DNA of 55,647 nucleotides, from positions 1 to 55,647 of the IMG/VR virus record IMGVR_UViG_3300044838_000023; one strand, written 5' to 3'. The notes beneath the pieces are model-generated. The model did not search any database. It worked only from the letters and a program-made list of their open reading frames with translations, and was not told the origin of the DNA. The translations under genes and the position numbers were made by a program. The DNA is from a virus. How positions within the stretch are numbered: position 1 is the stretch's first letter; every line of letters begins with the position of its first letter. Positions 14,670-21,342 of this stretch are shown piece by piece.

Positions 14670-14726
14670 ATGCTCTGGTTCTTCTGGTCGCTCTTCACAC
14701 ATCTAAAGAAAAGGAAGTTAAAGTGA
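14670..14726 (+). CDS. possible 18-residue hydrophobic peptide
   Basis: ATG 14670 directly after a TAG, reading MLWFFWSLFTHLKKRKLK and stopping within the next start (GTGA at 14723). It may only serve to couple translation to the following gene. No proper RBS is seen. Confidence 0.25.
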   Translation: MLWFFWSLFTHLKKRKLK

Positions 14727-15115
14727 CTCTCGATATTGAGAAGTTCATTCGAAAGTCGTTCCCGGTGGATGCCGTTCGGGTCACCGTCGACAACCTCGAG
14801 GAAGTAGCCAAGTGGTGTAGCGGTGAGATCCGTGAAGACACCACCGAGGACAATCCCAGCGGTCACTCGAAGATGATTTGGGTAATGGTGCAGTACCCGA
14901 TGAACGACCGACAGTCCAAGGCGTACGTCGGCGACTGGGTACTCTACTCGGGTAGGGGATACAAGGTCTACACCGACCGAGGATTTCGCAAGGTCTTCGA
15001 TGAGAAGGTTGCGGAGCAGAATGTCTTCGAGTCTGGCGTGACGAGCCACGGTGGTATTCCTGGAATCTCCCCGGCCAGTAGTAACCCCGGGGGTAGCACA
15101 CACAAGCTCGGGTAG
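14723..15115 (+). CDS. small beta-domain protein (paralogue 3 of 3)
   Basis: A 130-residue protein from GTG 14723, RBS AAAGGAAG. Residues 12-95 (FPVDAVRVTVDNLEEVAKWC, then GDWVLYSGRGYKVYTDRGFRKVF) follow the same strand order as the 13669 and 14191 proteins. The Ser/Gly tail is disordered. Function is unknown. Confidence 0.65.
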   Translation: MTLDIEKFIRKSFPVDAVRVTVDNLEEVAKWCSGEIREDTTEDNPSGHSKMIWVMVQYPMNDRQSKAYVGDWVLYSGRGYKVYTDRGFRKVFDEKVAEQNVFESGVTSHGGIPGISPASSNPGGSTHKLG

Positions 15116-15159
15116 TTATTGCAGGTTGGTCAGGTATTCGTAGGGGGTACCTGGCCTTC

Positions 15160-15179
15160 CTGGAGGAACTCACCTCCAG
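15160..15179 (+). promoter_or_regulatory. hairpin in 5' leader
   Basis: CTGGAGG, AACTCA, CCTCCAG form a 7-bp hairpin with no T-tract, 18 bases before ATG 15197. The left arm contains a GGAGG, so it could mask or mimic a ribosome site. Confidence 0.45.
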
Positions 15180-15196
15180 AGAGAAAGGAATCAATC

Positions 15197-15496
15197 ATGC
15201 CCGAAGATGACACGTGGCCGTCTGATCCGGCTGCCGCGCAGACCGCCGACCTTACGGAGCCGGAGTCGAAGGAGGACACGCCGGTGGAAGAGGAAGCGGT
15301 GGTCACCAGTCCGGCCGGGGAATCGGACGTCGAAGGCGTTAAGGTCGGCGGTCTCGAGTACACCGAGAACCCCGATGGTACTCGGCACTACCCGGAGCAG
15401 GAGCCGGTTGAGACCACTGGGGACCCGACGCCCACGCCGCAGATCATCACGGACGCCCAGCCGCCGCAGAACACCAGCGACTCGGTCGGGCAGTAG
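15197..15496 (+). CDS. acidic, Pro/Thr/Glu-rich disordered protein
   Basis: A 99-residue protein from ATG 15197, RBS GAGAAAGGAA. Very rich in Glu, Asp, Pro, Thr and Ser (SKEDTPVEEEAVV, GDPTPTPQI) with few hydrophobics, so likely disordered throughout. A DNA-mimic or inhibitor role is conceivable from the charge but unsupported. Confidence 0.65.
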   Translation: MPEDDTWPSDPAAAQTADLTEPESKEDTPVEEEAVVTSPAGESDVEGVKVGGLEYTENPDGTRHYPEQEPVETTGDPTPTPQIITDAQPPQNTSDSVGQ

Positions 15497-15609
15497 TACC
15501 CAAGGTTCGCAGCTGATTAGTTGCGAGTGAGGCATGACGATATCGTAGGGGAATCGTTGTGCCTTGCTCGGAGGAATCAGCCAAATCCCTACACACATTA
15601 AGGATTCAA
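15497..15609 (+). promoter_or_regulatory. intergenic region with possible promoter
   Basis: The 113-base gap before the RHH gene has GTTGCG ... TATCGT at almost the cassette spacing (one base longer) and a leader CCCTAC...TAAGGATTC, nearly the same as the cassette leader at 52389-52404. It may be a diverged cassette promoter. Confidence 0.35.
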
Positions 15610-15771
15610 ATGCGACCTAAACAGGTTAACTTTCAAGTAGACAAAGAACTGCTCGAGGACATCAAAGTCTTAGCACATCGTCGGAGCAAAACTGTTTCTG
15701 AATTGATTCGTCTGCTTATTCAAGACGAACTTGAAAGAGAAGCAGAGAAGCATATAGTGTTCAATAATTAA
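15610..15771 (+). CDS. ribbon-helix-helix DNA-binding protein
   Basis: A 53-residue protein. ATG 15610 is chosen because the domain begins there (VNFQVDKELLEDIKVLAHRR, then SKTVSELIRLLIQDELEREAEK): one beta strand and two helices, the Arc/MetJ/CopG fold. It would bind DNA as a dimer. It is one of the few regulator candidates in the genome. Possible targets are the repeated promoters, which carry an inverted GGTCTC/GAGACC; this is inference. Confidence 0.8.
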   Translation: MRPKQVNFQVDKELLEDIKVLAHRRSKTVSELIRLLIQDELEREAEKHIVFNN

Positions 15772-15807
15772 CTCACACAAAACCCAAATTGAGAGGAAGT
15801 GTTTCAA

Positions 15808-16392
15808 ATGAAGAAGCTCTTTGTTCTATTGCTCGCATTTGTTATCGTAATACCGGTGGTTATGGCTGGTTCTGCAAACGCCAAGGCCCGCCCAACCGGT
15901 GCGGGAAACATCCCGTGGAACTCAGCAGATTGGAGTCATACCGTTGGGCATTTCTCAACCATCTACGTTGAGGACCACACAAAGGCCTGGCCTGTTGCTA
16001 AGGCAGTCAAAGCCTGGGGATCGGGTCTACACTACACACGAAAGTGCCCAGTTGGAGCTAACTGTGTGCGGGTATATTCGATCCTGGATGTCGGAATGCA
16101 CACCATGGAGGGTGGTACCACAGTTGTTGATCATCACTGGGTTGGCAACATCGACTACCGTAAGAGTGTCCGCATTGAGCTTAACCGATTCTGGACTACA
16201 GGGACTCGTAATCCTCACCAGAAGCCGTTGGCTGCTCTGAGTATTGTAACTCATGAGCTCGGTCATGCTCTTGATCTAAATCACGACAACCGTGGTGCTG
16301 GTGGCGTGATGTATCCCTACATGGATCTGCATCACAACAAGATCTCGGCCTATGAGCGCAATGCTCTGAAGCGATTATACGGTATCAAGTAG
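15808..16392 (+). CDS. secreted metzincin-like zinc protease
   Basis: A 194-residue protein, RBS GAGAGGAAG before ATG 15808 (an in-frame codon nine bases upstream overlaps the RBS region). Signal peptide: MKKLFVLLLAFVIVIPVVMA followed by GSANA. The active site HELGHALDLNHD begins near residue 149 (His149, Glu150, His153, His159) with Met-turn GVMYP near 168. The glycine normally seven residues after the first His is Asp here. Reprolysin/matrixin-like proteases use this site for zinc-dependent peptide hydrolysis. It is predicted to be exported by the host Sec system. The substrate could be host surface proteins or the sortase-anchored phage protein. A strong terminator follows, so this closes a transcription unit. 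Confidence 0.85.
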   Translation: MKKLFVLLLAFVIVIPVVMAGSANAKARPTGAGNIPWNSADWSHTVGHFSTIYVEDHTKAWPVAKAVKAWGSGLHYTRKCPVGANCVRVYSILDVGMHTMEGGTTVVDHHWVGNIDYRKSVRIELNRFWTTGTRNPHQKPLAALSIVTHELGHALDLNHDNRGAGGVMYPYMDLHHNKISAYERNALKRLYGIK

Positions 16393-16396
16393 TTGG

Positions 16397-16438
16397 TTAG
16401 TTGGGGGCTTCGGCCCCTATACTAAGGTTTTCATTTTT
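16397..16438 (+). terminator. rho-independent terminator
   Basis: TTAGT TGGGGGC TTCG GCCCCTA TACTAA, a long stem with a stable TTCG tetraloop, followed by GGTTTTCATTTTT. It ends the metzincin transcript. Confidence 0.9.
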
Positions 16439-16471
16439 CGACTTAATATCGGGTGATTAAAAGGAGCTCTT

Positions 16472-17047
16472 GTGAAACTGTACACATTCCCTACTCAGGA
16501 AGATCTGGCTCGACTAGAGCGAACCACTGAGGAATACATGCATCCCAACCGTGTCCCCTTCGCTGTAGTGGCTGAGGGGCTAATCCACCCCGACGAGTGT
16601 CAGAAGATTGTCATGGATCTGAATCCAATTGCAGGGTTCGAGCATGGTCATTGTGGGGCATTCACTCGAGAGGTCGGTCATCGTCCAGTGCTCGAGAACA
16701 TCAGACTCTTCGGACACCGAGTCAATCAGACGTTCTGGGACTATGAACTCGACGAAGATACCATGACGTGGATGCAGACCTACGAGGCCGGCAGTGAATA
16801 CCAACTACACACTGACATGTCACCTGGTCAGATGCGGAAGATGACAGCCGTGGTGTTCCTGACTGACCCAGACAACTATGTCGGTGGCAACCTCGAGATA
16901 TTCTTCCACCCACAGTCGGTTGTTATTCCTCGAACCCAGGGAACCGTCGTGTTCTTCCAGCCCTGGATCCTTCACAAAGTGTATGGGATTGTCTATGGGA
17001 TCCGACAGACCCTGAACATGTCGTTCTGGGGACCGAACTTCCGATGA
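16472..17047 (+). CDS. 2-oxoglutarate/Fe(II)-dependent oxygenase
   Basis: A 191-residue protein from GTG 16472, RBS AAAAGGAG. It has the iron-binding HTD (about residues 113-115), GGNLEIFF (about 138-145), the distal His in PWILHKVYG (about 168) and the 2OG-binding Arg in GIRQTLNMSFWG (about 178), the prolyl-4-hydroxylase/PKHD arrangement. The N-terminal half includes VAEGLIHPDECQKIV, typical of these hydroxylases. The substrate is not evident: a host protein, a phage protein or a nucleobase. It follows a terminator, so it likely starts a new transcript (ACTTAATATCGGG just upstream may include its promoter). Confidence 0.85.
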   Translation: MKLYTFPTQEDLARLERTTEEYMHPNRVPFAVVAEGLIHPDECQKIVMDLNPIAGFEHGHCGAFTREVGHRPVLENIRLFGHRVNQTFWDYELDEDTMTWMQTYEAGSEYQLHTDMSPGQMRKMTAVVFLTDPDNYVGGNLEIFFHPQSVVIPRTQGTVVFFQPWILHKVYGIVYGIRQTLNMSFWGPNFR

Positions 17048-17277
17048 ACATCAACTTATTCATCGAGAGACTTCGTGAGGATGAGCAGGCAGATCTCTTA
17101 TTCATGGAACTAGTGGAGATTGAGAAGCGAGAGATTGAGCAGAGCTGCCTCTTCAGAGAGCTGTGCACGTCCACCTGCTGCAACAAAGACCTAAAAGCCT
17201 ATGAGATGCTCGTGGCTTACATCGAGAGCAAACTGAGGAGGACGTATGTCCCAGATAGGCGTAACTTATGGGGTTGA
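17044..17277 (+). CDS. small Cys-containing helical protein
   Basis: A 77-residue protein from ATG 17044, overlapping the oxygenase stop (ATGA). Acidic helices, then CLFRELCTSTCCNKDLKAYEML with four close cysteines that may bind metal. First of a run of Cys/His-rich mini-proteins. Confidence 0.6.
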   Translation: MNINLFIERLREDEQADLLFMELVEIEKREIEQSCLFRELCTSTCCNKDLKAYEMLVAYIESKLRRTYVPDRRNLWG

Positions 17278-17470
17278 TGAGTTCAAGTTTGAGGTTGATG
17301 ATTGGCATTACTTTATCGGTGATGCTGACGATGGACAGCATGTTGTAAATCACGTCTTGTGCTGGTCGCTTGACAACGAGCTGGCATCTAAGCGAGGTGG
17401 GACCATCAACGTCACACTTCTACCAGAGAATGTTACCTGTCAACAATGTCTGGAGTGGTTACATGCCTAA
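17246..17470 (+). CDS. small Cys/His-rich protein
   Basis: A 74-residue protein from ATG 17246 behind GAGGAGG, overlapping the previous gene by 32 bases. H..NHVLCW, then LPENVTCQQCLEWL, gives a plausible H/C + CxxC zinc site. The C-terminal segment resembles LEKDEVTCRFCLKLF in the next protein. Confidence 0.65.
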   Translation: MSQIGVTYGVDEFKFEVDDWHYFIGDADDGQHVVNHVLCWSLDNELASKRGGTINVTLLPENVTCQQCLEWLHA

Positions 17471-17618
17471 GCTTGTTATTCACTATACGAGAATGATAGA
17501 CGGTGGGCCACTCTGCTGTCCGACTGAAGGTTACTTAGATAAACACGTGACTCTTGAGAAGGATGAAGTGACCTGTCGATTCTGTCTTAAACTATTTAAG
17601 GAGGAAGACGATGGCTGA
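17463..17618 (+). CDS. small Cys/His-rich protein
   Basis: A 51-residue protein from ATG 17463, coupled to the previous gene. VIHY...PLCC...HVTLEKDEVTCRFCLKLF again has the H/C + CxxC arrangement, so the two adjacent genes look like duplicates. Stop overlaps the next ATG. Confidence 0.65.
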   Translation: MPKLVIHYTRMIDGGPLCCPTEGYLDKHVTLEKDEVTCRFCLKLFKEEDDG

Positions 17619-17823
17619 CTCGGTGCCTTGTGGGAATACTGAAACACATATGTTCCACAAACATACTAAAGAAGTAGAGGTGGAATGCTCCGGCAGATCT
17701 CGTTGTAATGCTTGGGCTCATTCGCCACATACATTCTCGGAGAAGCAGGAGTTGTGGTGTGACGGCGTCTGTAAGTGTGGAATGTTCTCTCGAGGACCAC
17801 ATGGGCCTGGAGCTCATAAGTAA
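17611..17823 (+). CDS. Cys/His-rich small protein
   Basis: A 70-residue protein from ATG 17611, RBS AAGGAGG. It contains six cysteines and nine histidines in 70 residues (PCGNTETHMFHKH, VECSGRSRCNAWAHSPH, WCDGVCKCGMF), suggesting one or two zinc sites. No named family is recognised. Confidence 0.65.
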   Translation: MADSVPCGNTETHMFHKHTKEVEVECSGRSRCNAWAHSPHTFSEKQELWCDGVCKCGMFSRGPHGPGAHK

Positions 17824-17858
17824 TACTTTGCTAAACCCAAAAACTGAGAGGATCTAAA

Positions 17859-18107
17859 ATGCATTGGTATCCGTTTATCACCGGCGGTCTCGTTGCGCTG
17901 GGCTACTACCTTGGTAAGTGGGTTAAGGGTCGTGAGATGCGAGAGAACTTGTGGGTGTGGGCCTGCCCTGAGAAAGGCTGTGGTTTCAGTGTCAAGGGAT
18001 CCTATAAGTCTGGGGTTCTCGATCTTGGTAGTTTCCATCAAAAGACGAGTCATCCAAAGTCGCTCAACAAATGGATGACTGTCGAAGCTAAGCGGATCAA
18101 GGAGTAG
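17859..18107 (+). CDS. membrane-anchored zinc-finger-like protein
   Basis: An 82-residue protein from ATG 17859, RBS GAGAGGATC. A short N-terminal hydrophobic segment (PFITGGLVALGYYLG) precedes a C2H2-like pattern (WACPEKGCGFSV, then FHQKTSHPKS). Confidence 0.65.
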   Translation: MHWYPFITGGLVALGYYLGKWVKGREMRENLWVWACPEKGCGFSVKGSYKSGVLDLGSFHQKTSHPKSLNKWMTVEAKRIKE

Positions 18108-18109
18108 TC

Positions 18110-18322
18110 ATGCCATTCACACATCTAGTGACCAATCACAAGTGCTCACTACCAAATGTTAGAGACGATAGCTCAGCTTTAGTTATTGGTGATAGGTGGC
18201 GATGTGATGGACCGAGACAAATCATCTACCTCGGCATTACCAAAGAGGTTCCTTGCAATAGGGAATACCAGTGGGTCAACGACCAACGCGAAGGAAACTA
18301 CTGGAAGCCAATCAACCTATGA
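18110..18322 (+). CDS. small Cys/His protein
   Basis: A 70-residue protein from ATG 18110, starting two bases after the previous stop. HLVTNHKCSLP, DRWRCDGP and VPCNREY provide scattered Cys/His ligands. Overlaps the next start. Confidence 0.6.
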   Translation: MPFTHLVTNHKCSLPNVRDDSSALVIGDRWRCDGPRQIIYLGITKEVPCNREYQWVNDQREGNYWKPINL

Positions 18323-18459
18323 TGACCCATATCTCCGACGACACACCATATGTGATTCTTAAGCGGGTTTGCGAGCTGGTGGGCCACGATTGGGACAAGG
18401 AGACGTCTCGCAATAGGTGGCGTTGCCGGCGCTGTAGCAAACGTAGGAGGGCTAAATGA
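18319..18459 (+). CDS. small basic CxxC protein
   Basis: A 46-residue protein from ATG 18319 or 18322. C.LVGHDWD, then RWRCRRCSKRRRAK: a single C/H + CxxC finger with a very basic tail, compatible with nucleic-acid binding. Immediately precedes the helicase. Confidence 0.6.
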   Translation: MMTHISDDTPYVILKRVCELVGHDWDKETSRNRWRCRRCSKRRRAK

Positions 18460-18460
18460 T

Positions 18461-20194
18461 ATGCAGCAGGTTGAACTGGCACCCCACCAACATAAAGCCG
18501 TAGAGAGGCTCCACAACGGTAGTATTTTGTGTGGTGGTGTGGGGACAGGTAAGAGTCGTGTAGCCATGCAATACTACAAAGAGAAAGAGGCACCACGTAA
18601 TGTTGTTGTCATCACTACAGCCAAGAAACGCGATAGCCTCGATTGGGAGAGTGAAGCGGTCCTACATGGAGTGGGAACGAGCGCTGACTCGACTCTCTCG
18701 GGCGTTCTTACGGTCGACTCATGGAACAATCTCTGGAAATACGTCGACGTTAGTGACGCCTTCTTCATCTTCGACGAGCAGCGACTCGTAGGGAGTGGCG
18801 CATGGGTGGGCGTATTCCAGAAGATCGCCAAGAAGAATCATTGGATCCTGTTGAGTGCAACGCCTGGCGATACATGGCTGGATTACATTCCGGTATTTGT
18901 CGCCAATGGATTCTACAAGAACAAGACGGAGTTCTTGAGGGAGCATGTCGTCTACTCAAGATTCTCCAAGTTCCCCAAGGTGGATCGGTATATCGCTGCA
19001 GGCCGACTGGTCCGCCACCGAAATGCCCTTCTGGTCGACATGCCTTACGAGAGGCACACTACAAGAGTACTTAACACTATTGATGTTGAGTACAACAAAA
19101 CCCTATTTGATAAGGTGGTGAAAGATAGATGGCATGCTTACGAGAACAGACCCTTGCGGGACGTAGCGGAGTTGTATCGTGTGATGAGGAAGGTTGTCAA
19201 TTCGGACCCTTCTCGCTTGGACTCAATCCGCATGCTGATGGAGCAACACCCAAAGCTGATTGTGTTCTACAACTTCGACTACGAGCTGGAGATACTCCGA
19301 AGTCTGGCCGAACCGATCTCGCTCGACTCCTCATCAACGCTGGATACGAGCTCAGCGAGTGGGAAGAGCAACTCCTCGAAGTTGTCGACAAAATCCCGAG
19401 CGGACACAGTGTCGACATCGAAGCTGGACGAATTACCGTCTTGTTATCTAAGCGGACTGTCCTGCCATTGCGTGATGAAGGAACAGACGTGGTGCAGTTT
19501 CAGCGAGAGCACGAAGGGAGATGGACCAGTACGGAGTCAGAGCTATCTGAGGCAGCTGGAGAGGATCGGTTCGATAGAAACAAATACGCCGTCCTCATTA
19601 CTGATCCGCGAATCCAAGATCCAGAAGGATGGATGCGCGGAGACTATGACGATCGACCAGGATACGAGTACCTCCGAGACGAAGTCCTCGAACGAAAGCG
19701 AGGAGACGACGTCTGGAGTCATTGGTGCGAAGCCAAAGACAGGATCTTCTACCACGACGTTGAGAGAGTTTCCTGTCCCTTGTGTGGGGTCTTCAATACA
19801 GGACCAGCAACTTGGGCGTGGATCCACCAGTGCGGAGACGAAATCAAACTCCAGCATTGCTTCACTGAGAGATGTAGCAGTTGCGGAGTGGAACGGCCAC
19901 AAGCACGAGGAGATTCCAAAGACTGATCGTTGGGTCTATCTTGTGCAAAGCAATAGTGGTTCTGAGGGATGGAACTGTATCGAAACAGACACTGTGGTCT
20001 TCTACAGCCTTAACTATTCATACCGGACATTTGAGCAGTGTCAGGGACGGATTGATCGGCTGAATACGATGTTCACAACTCTGAATTACTACATTCTTCG
20101 ATCTGATTCTTTGATAGACAAACTGATTTGGAAGGCACTTAGTGTGAAGCAAAACTTCAATGAGCGAAAATCGGAGGCAAAATTCACGACTTAA
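18461..20194 (+). CDS. SNF2-like DNA helicase, interrupted
   Basis: A 577-codon open frame from ATG 18461. Walker A GGVGTGKS (about 25-32), motif II FDEQR (about 104-108), motif III SATP (132-135), then FYNFDYELEIL, and after a long interruption VYLVQ...GSEGWNC and QGRIDRLNT (motif VI) before the end. Codons from about 19310 to 19885 give an odd Ser/Thr-rich stretch that does not look like helicase, while the same DNA reads as a well-formed protein in the -1 frame. The flanks alone would make a helicase of about 385 residues, near the usual size. The gene may hold an inserted segment, an intron-like element, or sequence errors. Confidence 0.75.
   Translation: MQQVELAPHQHKAVERLHNGSILCGGVGTGKSRVAMQYYKEKEAPRNVVVITTAKKRDSLDWESEAVLHGVGTSADSTLSGVLTVDSWNNLWKYVDVSDAFFIFDEQRLVGSGAWVGVFQKIAKKNHWILLSATPGDTWLDYIPVFVANGFYKNKTEFLREHVVYSRFSKFPKVDRYIAAGRLVRHRNALLVDMPYERHTTRVLNTIDVEYNKTLFDKVVKDRWHAYENRPLRDVAELYRVMRKVVNSDPSRLDSIRMLMEQHPKLIVFYNFDYELEILRSLAEPISLDSSSTLDTSSASGKSNSSKLSTKSRADTVSTSKLDELPSCYLSGLSCHCVMKEQTWCSFSESTKGDGPVRSQSYLRQLERIGSIETNTPSSLLIRESKIQKDGCAETMTIDQDTSTSETKSSNESEETTSGVIGAKPKTGSSTTTLREFPVPCVGSSIQDQQLGRGSTSAETKSNSSIASLRDVAVAEWNGHKHEEIPKTDRWVYLVQSNSGSEGWNCIETDTVVFYSLNYSYRTFEQCQGRIDRLNTMFTTLNYYILRSDSLIDKLIWKALSVKQNFNERKSEAKFTT
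19310..19926 (+). other. embedded -1-frame coding segment inside the helicase gene
   Basis: In the -1 frame this stretch reads LINAGYELSEWEEQLLEVV, IPSGHSVDIEAGRITVLL, RFDRNKYAVLITDPRIQ and WSHWCEAKDRIFYH, then two CxxC pairs (CPLCG, CSSCG) with further Cys/His, before TGA at 19924. Codon choice looks natural. No ATG lies near the start, the next being mid-segment, so expression would need a frameshift, splicing or an alternative start. It overlaps the resumed helicase by about 45 bases. I cannot name its family. Confidence 0.5.
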
Positions 20195-20268
20195 CATTGT
20201 GACATAGCAATACTCTGAAGGGCAATCGCGACATAATCTCTGCCACTTATGAAGCCTTGTACTAACCC

Positions 20269-20294
20269 CTCGCGAGTTGACTTTAATATATGAT
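20269..20294 (+). promoter_or_regulatory. CTCGCG-type promoter with TTGACT
   Basis: CTCGCG (20269-20274), fourteen bases, TATGAT (20289-20294), the cassette promoter spacing. TTGACT at 20277 with TACTAT at 20299 could also act as an ordinary -35/-10 pair. It lies in the 172-base gap after the helicase. Confidence 0.5.
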
Positions 20295-20366
20295 CCTATA
20301 CTATATGTGAATCCCCAGGGGTTTTGCGAAGCTCACCAAAGTGGCATTTTCGGCAGAGGAAGGAGA

Positions 20367-20912
20367 ATGATGGCGCGAAGCGTCGATCAAGGTTATCGAG
20401 TCCGTGGTGAGTGGGTTGAGATGCACGAGTATCCCAACTACGCAATCAGCAATCTCGGACAGGTGATGAATGTAACCACTGGCCAGATCAAGAACCACTC
20501 AAAGAACCAGCAGAACATCGCGATGGTTAATCTGTCGATTCTCGGACAGCAAAATATTCGATCGGTTGCCGTCATGGTTGCTGAAGCATTTCTGGATCGT
20601 AGCGAGGTCCCAGACTACTTCAACACGCCTATTCATCTCGACGGTGACAAGATGAACTGCTCAGCTGGAAATCTGGCATGGCGACCACGTTGGTTTGCTG
20701 TTAAGTATCACCAACAGTTCAGTCCGTGGGAGCGGGCTAACCGGTATGGCTTCGTGTGTCCAGTTGAGCTCATCGACACAGGTGAGGTGTTTCCGACATC
20801 ATGGGAGGCAGCGGTCAAGTATGGGATGCTGGATCGAGAGATCTTCATCGCTACACAAAATCGTACCTACGTTTTCCCACACATGTTCACCTTCCGTGAA
20901 GTAGAGCTTTGA
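20367..20912 (+). CDS. NUMOD4/HNH homing-endonuclease-like protein
   Basis: A 181-residue protein from ATG 20367 (RBS GAGGAAGGAG). Residues 13-45 (GEWVEMHEYPNYAISNLGQVMN) form a NUMOD4 motif; HLDGDKMNCSAGNLAW is the HNH-like core. Such enzymes cut DNA at specific sites and spread by homing. The nuclease core has fewer obvious ligands than typical HNH proteins, so activity is uncertain. Its place just after the interrupted helicase may be relevant to that interruption. Confidence 0.75.
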   Translation: MMARSVDQGYRVRGEWVEMHEYPNYAISNLGQVMNVTTGQIKNHSKNQQNIAMVNLSILGQQNIRSVAVMVAEAFLDRSEVPDYFNTPIHLDGDKMNCSAGNLAWRPRWFAVKYHQQFSPWERANRYGFVCPVELIDTGEVFPTSWEAAVKYGMLDREIFIATQNRTYVFPHMFTFREVEL

Positions 20913-20937
20913 CACGTCAAGATCCACACTATATTAA

Positions 20938-20963
20938 CACGCGTGTAATTCGTGGATTATAAT
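20938..20963 (+). promoter_or_regulatory. CACGCG-N14-TATAAT promoter
   Basis: CACGCG (20938-20943), fourteen bases ending GTGGAT, TATAAT (20958-20963). The same layout as at 1292-1317, which also ends GGAT TATAAT. It drives the nuclease/exonuclease/RNA-polymerase-like operon. Confidence 0.7.
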
Positions 20964-21021
20964 AGAAGGGGAAGGATAAAGCCTCTTACTTAGCCTTTTA
21001 TTTTTGTGAAAGGAGTGACAG

Positions 21022-21342
21022 ATGTTGGAATCCAAGTATCAAGCAGAGCTAATCAAACGTCTTGAAGCCCGTTTCGAAGGATGTATAATTCTGAAGAACG
21101 ATAGCGGCTACAAGCAAGGAATCCCGGATCTGTTAGTTCTCCACAAACGTCGATGGGCTCTGTTGGAGGTTAAAGCGTCTGCGGATTCACCACAACAGCC
21201 AAACCAGGATTACTATATTGACCTGGGACGGCGGTTGTCTTTCGCAGCGTTCATCTACCCCGAAAATGAGGAAGAGGTATTGGATGAACTTCAACACTCA
21301 CTCGAACCTCGTAGGGCGTCACGCGTTTCTCAGCGCGTCTAA
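21022..21342 (+). CDS. VRR-NUC domain nuclease
   Basis: A 106-residue protein from ATG 21022, RBS AAAGGAGTG. KNDSGYKQGIPDLLVL, then WALLEVKAS, is the PD-(D/E)XK core of VRR-NUC nucleases (Asp in GIPD, Glu and Lys in EVK). These are small Holliday-junction or flap nucleases in phage genomes. Likely acts in recombination or in maturing replicated DNA. Overlaps the next gene by 59 bases. Confidence 0.85.
   Translation: MLESKYQAELIKRLEARFEGCIILKNDSGYKQGIPDLLVLHKRRWALLEVKASADSPQQPNQDYYIDLGRRLSFAAFIYPENEEEVLDELQHSLEPRRASRVSQRV

Noticed and set aside
15600-16440. RHH gene plus metzincin as a lysogeny module
   Set aside because: No integrase, attachment site, excisionase or cI-like repressor was seen anywhere in the window.
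19129-19305. Start of the embedded -1-frame gene at ATG 19129
   Set aside because: This part overlaps clear helicase sequence and reads as an unnatural peptide, so only the portion after about 19310 looks coding.
19321-19900. Intein in the helicase
   Set aside because: No N-terminal Cys block or C-terminal His-Asn plus Cys/Ser/Thr motif appears at the borders in either frame.
19543-19902. Reverse-strand 119-codon frame within the helicase interruption
   Set aside because: Antisense composition and no ribosome site; the -1 forward frame has better codon use and zinc motifs.
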